Of a stretch of DNA of 51,574 bases, positions 15,997-24,218 are shown piece by piece. Source of the DNA: Myxococcota bacterium (GTDB lineage: Bacteria > Myxococcota_A > Polyangia > Polyangiales > Houyiibacteriaceae); the NCBI GenBank assembly GCA_028284955.1, contig JANQQS010000097.1, positions 1 through 51,574 on the forward strand. The letters run 5' to 3'. Under the pieces are notes generated by a model that was not told where the DNA came from, did not search any database, and saw nothing but the letters and a program-made list of their open reading frames with translations. The translations under genes were made by a program, and so were the position numbers. Within the stretch, counting starts at the first letter, position 1. Each line of letters starts with the position of its first letter.

Positions 15997-16338
15997 GTGA
16001 AACGAACGGTAACAGTGGAGATCGCGGGTGCGAGGTATCGGATGACATCCGACACCGACGACAAGCACATTGCGCGACTGGCGGAGATGATCAACGCGCG
16101 CGTGGCCGAGCTGGGCCAAAAAGCGGCACGGACAGCGTCTCCTTCGCAGCTTTTGGTCGCGGTGGCCTTAGGCCTCGCCGAGGACCTCGACGTCGCTCAG
16201 CAGAGTCGCCGCCACTTCTCAGAAAAAGTTCGGACCACCGTCCGAGCCGCGATCGCGCGCATCGACGAGCGACTCGAACACCAAGCAAAGGCCTCAGCGC
16301 CGGAAGAATCCAGCCTTCACGAGGACAGCCGTTCGTGA
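15997..16338 (+). CDS. zapA: Cell division protein ZapA
   Basis: The product is 113 aa from a GTG start. The pattern VKRTVTVEIAGARYRM, then SDTDDKHIARLAEMINARV and a central helix SPSQLLVAVALGLAEDL, is typical of ZapA, which binds FtsZ and bundles its filaments at the division ring. A coiled-coil C-terminus follows. Upstream starts at 15919 or 15943 would overlap the divergent gene or add a tail foreign to the family, so 15997 is preferred although no ribosome site stands out. Its stop overlaps the next start (GTGA), keeping the zapA-ygfA neighbourhood common in proteobacteria. Confidence 0.8.
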   Translation: MKRTVTVEIAGARYRMTSDTDDKHIARLAEMINARVAELGQKAARTASPSQLLVAVALGLAEDLDVAQQSRRHFSEKVRTTVRAAIARIDERLEHQAKASAPEESSLHEDSRS

Positions 16339-16949
16339 ACCCCGGCGCCGCCGGTCCAACGTCCGAAGAGGCCATCCGTTCGTTCGCCAAACGCGAGCTA
16401 CGGCGCCGTATGATCGCGATTCGCAAAGCCACGCCCAAAGATGCTCGCGCGCGTCGCTCGCAGGACATGTCGCGACGGGTTCAGGAGCTTCCGGAGTTTT
16501 CCCGCGCGACATGCATCGCAGGATTTTTCAGCGTGCGCAGTGAAATCGATCCGCATTCTATACTCGTCGCAGCATGGGAACGGGGCAACACCGTTTGCTT
16601 GCCGCGGGTCGATATCGAACGGAACGAAGTGGTTTTTCACGCCTGCGACCAAACCACCGAGCTTGTGCAGGGCGCATTTGGGATTTCCGAACCGCCTCCA
16701 TCTCGCCCCGAAATCCCTCGCCAGGAGATCGATTTCGTGCTGGTGCCTGCGCTCGCGGTCGATCCGCGCGGCCATCGAGTCGGCTACGGCAAAGGTTTTT
16801 ACGACCGCCTGCTCGAGACACTCACCGGCGCTTTTTCGTGCGCGGTCGCGTTTGAGTTTCAACTGATCTCGGAGGCACCCAACACCAGCCTCGACGTTGC
16901 CGTTCATTGCGTCGTCACGGACAAGCGATCCATTCGCGTCAGCTCATGA
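16335..16949 (+). CDS. ygfA: 5-formyltetrahydrofolate cyclo-ligase
   Basis: The product is 204 aa. It carries the family's ATP/substrate motif VGYGKGFYDRLL near residues 153-164, the N-terminal basic helix KRELRRRMIAIRK, and the FVLVPALAVDPRGHRVGYG strand-turn. It converts 5-formyl-THF to 5,10-methenyl-THF with ATP and so recovers folate. The GTG start at 16335 overlaps the zapA stop by four bases, so 6S RNA, which lies between zapA and ygfA in gammaproteobacteria, is not present here. Length fits the family. Confidence 0.87.
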   Translation: MNPGAAGPTSEEAIRSFAKRELRRRMIAIRKATPKDARARRSQDMSRRVQELPEFSRATCIAGFFSVRSEIDPHSILVAAWERGNTVCLPRVDIERNEVVFHACDQTTELVQGAFGISEPPPSRPEIPRQEIDFVLVPALAVDPRGHRVGYGKGFYDRLLETLTGAFSCAVAFEFQLISEAPNTSLDVAVHCVVTDKRSIRVSS

Positions 16950-16964
16950 CCCCGGGCGCCTGAC

Positions 16965-18452
16965 ATGCCGGGGCGCGTGTTCATCGTCGACGACGACGAC
17001 GGTTTTCGGCGCACCCTGGCGCGAGTACTTCGTCGCGCGGGCTATGACGTGGGCTCCTGTGAAAGCGCCGAGCAAGCTCGAAAGCAGTTTCCTCAAGAAC
17101 AAGCCGATGTCGTCGTGCTCGACTATCAGCTGCCCGACGCAAACGGACTCTCGCTGCTCGAAGAGCTGCACCCGAACGCAGCCGGCGCGGCGTTCTTGAT
17201 GGTCAGCGCCTATCCCGAACTCGATGTCGCGGTGGAAGCGATGCGCCGAGGCGCGTTCGACTATGTCGCAAAAGACGCCGAGCTCAGCGAATGCACGATT
17301 CGGATCGAACGCGCGGCCGAAATGGCGATGCTGCGCAGGCGCATGGCCGAAGCCACGAGCGCATCCGAGATGGGCCCCGACGCGCCGTCGCTGGTCGGCC
17401 AAAGCGCGGTCATGCAGCGGCTACGCAAGCGGCTCGAGGCGCTCGCTGGTTCTGACGACACCACTGTTTTGATCATCGGAGAAACGGGAACCGGCAAAGG
17501 AGTGGTTGCCCGGTGGATTCACGCGAAATCGGGACGGGCATACGAACCGCTCGTCGCGGTCGACTGCACCACCATTCCTGAAACGCTGGTCGAAAGTGAA
17601 TTGTTCGGTCACGAAAAAGGCGCATTCAGCGGCGCGGTGGGCAGCAAAATGGGACGCGTGGAAGCGGCTGGCCGCGGCACGCTCTTTCTCGACGAGATCG
17701 GAGAGCTCGACTTGCCGGTGCAGGTCAAGTTGCTTCGTCTGCTCGAAGAGCGGGAATATACGCGTGTCGGGAGTACGCGAACGAGGCCGCTCGCTGCGCG
17801 GGTCATCGCTGCCACCAACCGAGACCTCGAGCGCGCGCAGGCGGAAGGTCGCTTTCGGGCCGACTTGCGCTACCGCTTGGAAGTCTTTGTGGTCGAGACG
17901 CCCGCGCTTCGCGACCGAGGCGAAGATATTTTCATTCTCGCCGCGCATTTCATTGCGGAGCGGGCGCGGGCGCTGGGCCGCAAAGAACCCCGCCTCGCTC
18001 CCCAAGTGATCCACGCGATGGAGCGCTATCCCTTCCCAGGAAACGTCCGTGAACTCCGAAATATGGTGGAGCAAGCTCTATTGCTTTCCAAGGGCGACAT
18101 CCTCACGCTTTCAGATTTCCCGGTGCTCAGTCGTTCGCGCCCGTCGCGACTGTCCGAGCAACCCGCGGAGCGCGATCGATCCCGAGAGCCGCGCGAGCTA
18201 CGTCACGACTATCGCGCTCGCGATGCGCAGGTACGCGGCGCACCCGTCAACCCACATCCCGAAAGAGCGATCACGGACGTCGGCCAGCCACAGACCCTCG
18301 ATGAAATTCGGGAACGCGCAGAGAACGCGGAACGGACACGGGTCGTCGATGCGCTCGAGTCGTGCGGAGGAAATGTGTCGGCCGCTGCGCGGTCGCTGAG
18401 TTTGTCGCGGTATCAGCTGCTGCGACGTCTTCGGAAATTTGGGCTGCGTTAG
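16965..18452 (+). CDS. NtrC-family sigma-54 response regulator
   Basis: The product is 495 aa. A receiver domain comes first, with the acidic pocket DDDD at residues 9-12 and phospho-acceptor Asp53 in VVVLDYQLPD. The AAA+ domain has Walker A GETGTGKG, the sigma-54 contact loop as GAFSGA instead of the usual GAFTGA, Walker B GTLFLDEIGEL and an arginine finger region. A linker rich in Arg/Glu precedes a C-terminal Fis-type HTH (GGNVSAAARSLSLSRYQLLR). It should activate sigma-54 promoters on phosphorylation. No histidine kinase lies nearby, so it is an orphan regulator. It starts 15 bases after ygfA. A sigma-54 promoter with phased boxes lies just downstream, before a sigma factor gene, and is a natural target. 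Confidence 0.9.
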   Translation: MPGRVFIVDDDDGFRRTLARVLRRAGYDVGSCESAEQARKQFPQEQADVVVLDYQLPDANGLSLLEELHPNAAGAAFLMVSAYPELDVAVEAMRRGAFDYVAKDAELSECTIRIERAAEMAMLRRRMAEATSASEMGPDAPSLVGQSAVMQRLRKRLEALAGSDDTTVLIIGETGTGKGVVARWIHAKSGRAYEPLVAVDCTTIPETLVESELFGHEKGAFSGAVGSKMGRVEAAGRGTLFLDEIGELDLPVQVKLLRLLEEREYTRVGSTRTRPLAARVIAATNRDLERAQAEGRFRADLRYRLEVFVVETPALRDRGEDIFILAAHFIAERARALGRKEPRLAPQVIHAMERYPFPGNVRELRNMVEQALLLSKGDILTLSDFPVLSRSRPSRLSEQPAERDRSREPRELRHDYRARDAQVRGAPVNPHPERAITDVGQPQTLDEIRERAENAERTRVVDALESCGGNVSAAARSLSLSRYQLLRRLRKFGLR

Positions 18453-18469
18453 CCAGATCGTTCGAAGTA

Positions 18470-18544
18470 GTGCGATATTGTGCGGTATTGTTTTTAGCTG
18501 TGCGACTATGTTCTAAAATTTCTTTAGATCGCACAGTTTCGCAC
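18470..18544. promoter_or_regulatory. Helically phased GTGCG box array (candidate enhancer)
   Basis: Five copies of a GTGCG core lie within 75 bp: direct copies at 18470, 18480 and 18500, and inverted copies (CGCAC) at 18530 and 18540. All spacings are exact multiples of 10 bp. Extended forms share tGTGCGAtaTtG. The array ends about 90 bp upstream of a sigma-54 promoter, a normal distance for an NtrC-type upstream activating sequence. Confidence 0.7.
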
Positions 18545-18632
18545 ATCTCCAAAAAATTCGTGCTCTGCCGTGACTGCGGGCAACTGCCGGTTTTCATTGA
18601 GTCTGCGAAAAAATTCCGAAATACCCAAACTT

Positions 18633-18648
18633 TGGCACTGCTCTTGTA
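18633..18648 (+). promoter_or_regulatory. Sigma-54 promoter of the sigma factor gene
   Basis: TGGCACTGCTCTTGTA matches the -24/-12 consensus TGGCACRNNNNTTGCW in 14 of 16 positions. The essential GG is kept, the -12 GC is GT, and the 10-base spacing is correct. It ends 29 bases before the ATG at 18678, leaving room for a start site and the GGAGG ribosome site. Confidence 0.75.
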
Positions 18649-18677
18649 TAAGTCTCTTGTCGCTGGAGGAGGGGACA

Positions 18678-19403
18678 ATGGCAAAGGAGCAAAGCGTGAC
18701 CACCGAGAGAAGCGTACCCGCAAGAACCCGTAAGGACCGTTTGGCTTGGTCGGAAGGGGACGCTCGCGACGCGCTGGCCCGCTACGAAGGAGCGGTCCGG
18801 ACCATTGCTCGACGCCTTCGACCGGTGGCGGCGCTCGGCCAGGCGCTCGACGAAGACGACCTTCGAGCGGAAGGTCGTGTCGCCGTGCTCGAAGCCCTGA
18901 GCAGCTATCAAGGCTTCGGAATCGCCGAACAAACCTGGGTCCGAACCCGCATTCGCCAGCGCATGATCGACGCCATTCGGCGCATGGACCTCCGCAGCCG
19001 AGATGAGATGCGCCTCGCGGTTCGCCATTCAGCAGGAGAAACCGCGGGCACCGCCGAGGAAGAACGCGGCCGGGTGATCGCCGCGCGTCGCCTCGTCTCC
19101 CTCGACGCCGCGCCGGCCGAGCTCGAGCCCATGATCAACCGGCTGCCCGACCCGCAAACTCATCGCCCCGACGACGCAACGCAACAGCGAGGCCGCTGCA
19201 ACCAGCTTCGCGATGCCATGACGCAGCTCCCTTCGCGGCAGCGAGAAGCGCTTCACATGGGTCTGTTTGATGGAATGGCGCTTCGCGAAATCGGCAGCCG
19301 AATGGGCATCAGCGAATCGCGGGTGTGCCAGCTCCAAAAGCGAGCCGTGCAGCATTTGCGCAAGGCGGTCACCGACCACCGCCCGTCAGACGATGCCGCC
19401 TAG
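18678..19403 (+). CDS. FliA/WhiG-like sigma-70 family factor
   Basis: The product is 241 aa. Region 2 includes DEDDLRAEGRVAVLEALSSY and the helix WVRTRIRQRMIDAIRRMD. Region 4 is a clear HTH: LPSRQREALHMGLFDGMALR, then EIGSRMGISESRVCQLQKRA. A poorly conserved region 3 lies between. This layout matches sigma-28-type (FliA/WhiG) group 3 factors. The ATG at 18678 follows GGAGG at 18666-18670 at ideal spacing; a longer open frame upstream runs through the promoter and is rejected. The upstream NtrC-type activator and sigma-54 promoter suggest a sigma-54 to sigma-28 cascade. No flagellar genes are in the window, so the regulon is unknown. Confidence 0.82.
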   Translation: MAKEQSVTTERSVPARTRKDRLAWSEGDARDALARYEGAVRTIARRLRPVAALGQALDEDDLRAEGRVAVLEALSSYQGFGIAEQTWVRTRIRQRMIDAIRRMDLRSRDEMRLAVRHSAGETAGTAEEERGRVIAARRLVSLDAAPAELEPMINRLPDPQTHRPDDATQQRGRCNQLRDAMTQLPSRQREALHMGLFDGMALREIGSRMGISESRVCQLQKRAVQHLRKAVTDHRPSDDAA

Positions 19404-19454
19404 TCTGATCGCGTAGCCCGCGCCCGAATATTTGCGTGGCGCCCCCGGGAACCT

Positions 19455-21365
19455 ATGTTGGGAAACGGGGTGCTTTCCGAAAAACTCAACGCCACGCTGG
19501 ACACGCTGCCTCGCTCACCGGGGGTCTATGTCTTCCGCGACGCCGCCGGAGCGGTGCTGTATGTCGGCAAGGCGCGCAGTTTGCGCAGTCGGGTGAGAAG
19601 TTATTTTCAGCCTGGGAGCTCGGACGTGCGGGCCTTCGTGGCGCGCTTGTCGGCCGAACTCGCCGACCTCGAAACCTTCGTCACCGACACCGAGAAAGAG
19701 GCTGCACTCCTCGAAAATCAGCTCATTAAGCAGCACCAACCTCGCTACAACGTCAAACTTCGCGACGACAAAGAGTTCCTGTCCCTACGTTTGAATCCCC
19801 AGGGAACGTGGCCCCGGCTTGAGGTCGTACGTCGGCCGAGGCCCGACGGCGCGCACTATTTCGGCCCCTACGATTCTGCCACCGCCACGAGGCAAACGCT
19901 GCGTCTGGTCAACCGACATTTCCAACTCCGAACCTGCACCGACACCGAGCTCAAGAGCCGAAACCGCCCGTGTCTGCAGTATCAAATCAAAAGGTGCCCC
20001 GCCCCCTGTGTGAAAGATGTATCGGCTGGGGACTATGGCGCGCACGTCCGCAATGTGGCGCTCTTTCTGAGCGGCCGACACGAAGAGCTCATCGAAAACC
20101 TCAAAGAACGCATGCTGCGGGCATCCTCGCAGCTCGAATACGAGCAAGCGGCTCGCCACCGCGATCAGCTGCGCGCGATCGAACGGGTTCAAGAAACGCA
20201 ACGGGTGTCGACGGTGCGCGATACGGATCAAGATGTGGTGGGGTACTACCGCGAAGCGGATCGCGCTGAGGTCACCATGCTCCGCGTTCGCAGCGGAAAA
20301 CTGGTCGGCGTCTATCGACAAGGTCTGAAAGAGATCTCGGTTCCCGACGACGAACTTATCGCGTCGTTTATCGTCGCCTACTACGAACGCGGCGCGGATA
20401 TCCCCGACGAAGTGATCGTTCCCCTTCCGATCGAAGCCGACGAGGGAATTTCCCAGACGTTGAGCGAACAACGGGGCCGGCGCACCAAGCTCTTGGTGCC
20501 CAAACGAGGTTCCAAAAAGAAGCTTTCGGGTATGGCGATGGAAAACGCGAGCCATGCCTTCCGCGAAAAACGAAGAGCGCAGGAAGATATGGAGGCGCGG
20601 CTACGGGCGATTCAACATCGCCTTCGTTTGCCAAGGCTGCCTCTTCGCATCGAGTGCGTGGATATTAGCCATACCGGCGGCCAAGACGCGGTGGCCGCGA
20701 TCGTCGCGCTCACCGATGGAATCGAAGACCGAAGCCGATATCGAACGTTCCGCATCAAATCCGCACGCGGGGGAGACGACTACGGCGCCATGTACGAAAC
20801 GCTCTCACGCCGATTTCGACGCGGCCGGGATGGTGAGGCGGGCTGGGAGCTACCCGATGTACTGGTGGTGGATGGAGGCAAAGGACAGCTGGGAGTGGCC
20901 CGCGCGGCCCTGTTGGACCTCGAAGTCCGAGATTTGCCGGTCGTCGCGCTGGCCAAGGAAAAAGAAAACGTAGCTGGCGATACGCTGGTCGACCGCGTGT
21001 ACCTCCCTGAACAAAAGAACGCTATCCCTCTGCGCTCGGACCCCGCGTTGACGCTGCTGGCGCGCGCGCGCGACGAGGCCCACCGCTGTTCGAACGCGTT
21101 CCGGAAGAAGATTGCCAATCGACGTACGGTTCGCAGTGAGCTCGACAACGTACCCGGAGTCGGGCCCAAAACACGCGCCAAGCTGCTCAAAGCGCTTGGC
21201 TCGCTCCGCGCGGTGAAGGCTGCCAGCGAGGCCAAGCTCATCGACGCCGGGGCCACGACCCGTCAAGCCAAAGCGATCGTTCACGCGTTCGGCGCGATGG
21301 GCAAAAGCTCGGCCGCCAAAGAAGCCGAGGAGCACGCAATAGAAAACGCTTTTCATCGCGCCTAG
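19455..21365 (+). CDS. uvrC: UvrABC system protein C
   Basis: The product is 636 aa, normal for UvrC. Domains in order are: an N-terminal GIY-YIG nuclease (PGVYVFRDAAGAVLYVGKAR), the Cys-rich region (CLQYQIKRCPAPC), a UVR motif (LIENLKERMLRASSQLEYEQ, then AARHRDQL), the RNase H-like nuclease (CVDISHTGG, VVDGGKGQL), and a helix-hairpin-helix pair at the end (NVPGVGPKTRAKLLKALGS). It makes both incisions around UvrB-bound lesions in nucleotide excision repair. The start could also be the GTG at 19470. It is followed within 60 bases by the ion-transport operon. Confidence 0.95.
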   Translation: MLGNGVLSEKLNATLDTLPRSPGVYVFRDAAGAVLYVGKARSLRSRVRSYFQPGSSDVRAFVARLSAELADLETFVTDTEKEAALLENQLIKQHQPRYNVKLRDDKEFLSLRLNPQGTWPRLEVVRRPRPDGAHYFGPYDSATATRQTLRLVNRHFQLRTCTDTELKSRNRPCLQYQIKRCPAPCVKDVSAGDYGAHVRNVALFLSGRHEELIENLKERMLRASSQLEYEQAARHRDQLRAIERVQETQRVSTVRDTDQDVVGYYREADRAEVTMLRVRSGKLVGVYRQGLKEISVPDDELIASFIVAYYERGADIPDEVIVPLPIEADEGISQTLSEQRGRRTKLLVPKRGSKKKLSGMAMENASHAFREKRRAQEDMEARLRAIQHRLRLPRLPLRIECVDISHTGGQDAVAAIVALTDGIEDRSRYRTFRIKSARGGDDYGAMYETLSRRFRRGRDGEAGWELPDVLVVDGGKGQLGVARAALLDLEVRDLPVVALAKEKENVAGDTLVDRVYLPEQKNAIPLRSDPALTLLARARDEAHRCSNAFRKKIANRRTVRSELDNVPGVGPKTRAKLLKALGSLRAVKAASEAKLIDAGATTRQAKAIVHAFGAMGKSSAAKEAEEHAIENAFHRA

Positions 21366-21423
21366 CGATGCCTGCTCGGCTGACTGCCTGAAATTTCAAC
21401 AAACGCGTCGGACTTCCGCACAA

Positions 21424-22869
21424 TTGGGCACCGTGCACGGAAGTCTATCGAAAACGCGGCTCCCCGCGACCCTTCGGGCGTTCTTTGGGGCAGCCCCTCG
21501 GAGAGCTCAGGCAGCGCGATTTTGCCGCCTCGGGCTCGTCGGCGGCGCCGCGTGGGCCATCGCTCCGATGACCGCGCACGCGGCCGGGGGAGCAGCCTCG
21601 GAGAACGATACCGGATTGGTGGTCGTGCTGGTGATCGGTGTGGCGTTGATGTACCTGGCGGCGCATTTTGTGGTCGACCGATTGCAGCGGACCCTGCTCA
21701 TCGTCGCCGGGCTAGAATATATACTGCTCGGCGGATTGCTCGGCCCCGCGGTGCCCCAAATCCGCGTCCTCGAAGACCTCACCGGGTTGATGCCAGTGAT
21801 TGCGTTGGCCGCAGGGTGGGTCGGACTTCTGCGCGGCACCGAGCTCGACGTCCGCGCGCTGAAGCAGCGCAAGGCATACAAAAATCGGGTGGTGTTCCTC
21901 CACCACATGGTCCCCGGCTTGTTGGTGGCGGCAGCGTCCTGGTACGCGCTGCGTTTCGGCCTGCTCGGTCGCCTTTCGTGGCGCGAATGCGCGATTACCT
22001 CGGCGGTGCTCGGCTGCTGCGCGGCGGCGGATTCGGTCACCCCCGTCGATATGCTCGCGCGCCGCTATCAAATCGATGGCGAAGTCGCCCCGACGCTTCG
22101 ACACGCCGCGCGCCTCGGCGATGTTCTCGTGATTTTCGTGTTTGGGGTGGTGTTTTGCCTTCTTCATCTCGGCCTCGGCGCAGGGCTTGATTCGGCAAGC
22201 CCCATGGCACGGCCCACGGAGTGGGAGTGGGTATTGATTTCGCTCGCCTTAGGCGCCGGCCTGGGTTTTCTGTTTCCGCCGTTTTTGGGCGGCGACCCCT
22301 CCCCGAACGCCCGTTTTCTGGCTTTGGTAGGCATTATCGTATTCGCGTCGGGCGCATCGTATTTTCTCGCGCTGCCCCCACTTGCCGTCAACCTCACGCT
22401 CGGCGCCGTGCTGGTCAATGTCGCGCGCACCGGAGGCGCAATTCGGCACGCTCTGTCATCTACCGAGCGACCGATGACGTTGGTGTTGCTCGTGCTCGCG
22501 GGTGCGCTGTGGCGACCATCCAATGTACCCATCACCGTAGCGGGCATCGCCGCGTTTGTTGGCCTCCGATTTTTGGGAAAGCTGTTTGCAAGCCGCCTCG
22601 CGGCGTTTGGCACCGAGCTTCGCCCCGACCTCTACCGCGGTCTCCTCGCACACGGCGAAGTCACGGTCGCGATGGCCGTCTCCTATCGCCTGGTCTACCA
22701 AGGCCCGTCGGTCGACATCGCCTATTCGGTGGTTTTGGTCTCGGTCGTTCTGCACGACCTACTAAGTCCGCGGTTGCTTCGCTCGCTGCTGGTCGACGCC
22801 GGAGAGCTCACCCGAGAGCTCGCGCCATCGCCCACTTCGTCGTCGTGGCCGGCGGGGGGAGCGCGATAG
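21424..22869 (+). CDS. CPA-type cation:proton antiporter-like membrane protein
   Basis: The product is up to 481 aa, starting at TTG 21424 or GTG 21433. A signal-like segment (LVGGAAWAIAPMTAHA) is followed by about twelve hydrophobic segments and a short soluble tail. Features recalling cation:proton antiporters are GLEYILLGGLLGP in an early helix, ITSAVLGCCAAADSVTPVDM in a discontinuous helix, and RHAARLGDVLVIFVFG, which carries an Asp in the expected core helix. The family call is weaker than for the fused antiporter later in the operon. The trkA start is two bases beyond its stop, so it is co-translated with the potassium genes and may move K+ or Na+ against protons. Confidence 0.65.
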   Translation: MGTVHGSLSKTRLPATLRAFFGAAPRRAQAARFCRLGLVGGAAWAIAPMTAHAAGGAASENDTGLVVVLVIGVALMYLAAHFVVDRLQRTLLIVAGLEYILLGGLLGPAVPQIRVLEDLTGLMPVIALAAGWVGLLRGTELDVRALKQRKAYKNRVVFLHHMVPGLLVAAASWYALRFGLLGRLSWRECAITSAVLGCCAAADSVTPVDMLARRYQIDGEVAPTLRHAARLGDVLVIFVFGVVFCLLHLGLGAGLDSASPMARPTEWEWVLISLALGAGLGFLFPPFLGGDPSPNARFLALVGIIVFASGASYFLALPPLAVNLTLGAVLVNVARTGGAIRHALSSTERPMTLVLLVLAGALWRPSNVPITVAGIAAFVGLRFLGKLFASRLAAFGTELRPDLYRGLLAHGEVTVAMAVSYRLVYQGPSVDIAYSVVLVSVVLHDLLSPRLLRSLLVDAGELTRELAPSPTSSSWPAGGAR

Positions 22870-22871
22870 CG

Positions 22872-24218
22872 ATGTACATCGTGGTCATTGGTTTGGGCGA
22901 AGTAGGCCGGCATTTGCTGGAGGTGTTTGATCAAGAAGGCCACGATGTCGTTGCCGTCGACCGAAACGCCGACGCAGTCGACTACGCCGCCGAACATCAC
23001 GATGTCGCGTCGCTCGTCGGATACGGCGCCAGCCAAGAAGTCCTCGATCGCGCAAACGTACACAAAAGCGATTTGGTGGTCGCGGTCTCGGACCACGATG
23101 AAGTGAACTTGATCGCCGCGCTTGCCGCAAAACAACTCGGTGCGCGACGGGTCATTGCGCGCGCTCAAGGAAACGAATGGGCGCAGTGGACCGACGGCAT
23201 TCGGTATGGGCTGCTCGGCGTCGATGTGGTGATCAATCCACGGGTGTTGGTCGCCCAAGAACTTGCCAAAATTGCACGCTCCCACGGCGCCAGCAATGTC
23301 ATCGATCTTGCCCAAGACCGCGTGGAACTCGTTCGAATCGTCATGAGCGCATCTCGGCTCGCCAATAAGCCGCTCTCCAAAATCGAGCTTCCTCACCAGA
23401 CCTTGGTCGCAGCCGTGGTGCGCGGCGGAGAGCTTTTCGTTCCTGGAGGCGCGGATGTTCTCTTGCCGGAAGATCGCGTGTATTTGATCGGGCAACCCGA
23501 GCATATTCTGGCCGCCGAAGACGTGTTTACCAGTCAGCGGGAAGCGCGGCGGGTCTGCGTGGTGGGTGGCGGGGTGGTGGGCACCGCGCTGGCCCGCGAA
23601 CTTCTTCGCCAAGAAGCCCAAGTGCTGTTGATCGAGCGCGACGCCGAACTCGCACAAACCGTAGCCGCCGAACTCGCCGACGTGCAGGTCGCCCACGGCG
23701 ACGGTACCGATCAACGTTTGCTCGCCGAGCTTGAAGTAGGGTCGTACGACTTGTTTTGCGCCACGACCTCCGCCGACGAAGTGAACCTCATGGCGGTGCT
23801 GATCGGGAAGGGCGCGGGCGTGGCGCGCACCGCCGCGGTGGTGAAACGCGCCGACTACGTCAGCATCTACCGACAGCTGGGAATCGACATTGTGCTGTCG
23901 CCGCGCACCGTCGCGTCGGATCATATCCTGCGGTTTTCACGTTCCGAAACCCTCCACAGTCTTACCGTCATCGAAGACGGGCAGGCGGAGGTTTTGGAGC
24001 TCACCGCGGGCATGGGCTGCCGGGCCGCGCAAACGCCGCTTCGCCGGCTCGACCTTCCTCGCGGCGCGCTCGTGGGCGCGATTATTCACCGCGACCAGGT
24101 CACCATCCCCGGTGGAGACGATGTGGTGCACGCTGGCGACCGCGTCGTAGTCATGACCACCAATGACGCCCGACCGGGCGTCGAGCGTATTTTCAGACCC
24201 CGAGGACGTCGCACGTGA
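22872..24218 (+). CDS. trkA: Trk potassium uptake regulator TrkA
   Basis: The product is 448 aa with two tandem RCK (TrkA-N plus TrkA-C) units. The first Rossmann motif is VVIGLGEVGRHL at residue 4 and the second is VCVVGGGVVGTALARELL near residue 228. Acidic ends of beta-2 (AVDRNAD, LIERDAE) suit NAD(H) binding. TrkA is the cytoplasmic gating ring of the TrkH channel. The ATG at 22872 aligns with the family start; a longer open frame upstream lies inside the preceding gene in another frame and is rejected. The stop overlaps trkH (GTGA). Confidence 0.92.
   Translation: MYIVVIGLGEVGRHLLEVFDQEGHDVVAVDRNADAVDYAAEHHDVASLVGYGASQEVLDRANVHKSDLVVAVSDHDEVNLIAALAAKQLGARRVIARAQGNEWAQWTDGIRYGLLGVDVVINPRVLVAQELAKIARSHGASNVIDLAQDRVELVRIVMSASRLANKPLSKIELPHQTLVAAVVRGGELFVPGGADVLLPEDRVYLIGQPEHILAAEDVFTSQREARRVCVVGGGVVGTALARELLRQEAQVLLIERDAELAQTVAAELADVQVAHGDGTDQRLLAELEVGSYDLFCATTSADEVNLMAVLIGKGAGVARTAAVVKRADYVSIYRQLGIDIVLSPRTVASDHILRFSRSETLHSLTVIEDGQAEVLELTAGMGCRAAQTPLRRLDLPRGALVGAIIHRDQVTIPGGDDVVHAGDRVVVMTTNDARPGVERIFRPRGRRT

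Noticed and set aside
16330-16345. 6S RNA between zapA and ygfA
   Set aside because: The two genes overlap by four bases, so there is no room for ssrS here.
22221-22871. Longer TrkA with a 217-residue N-terminal extension
   Set aside because: The extension lies in a different frame over the upstream antiporter-like gene and is Arg/Pro-rich shadow sequence; the ATG at 22872 fits the family exactly.
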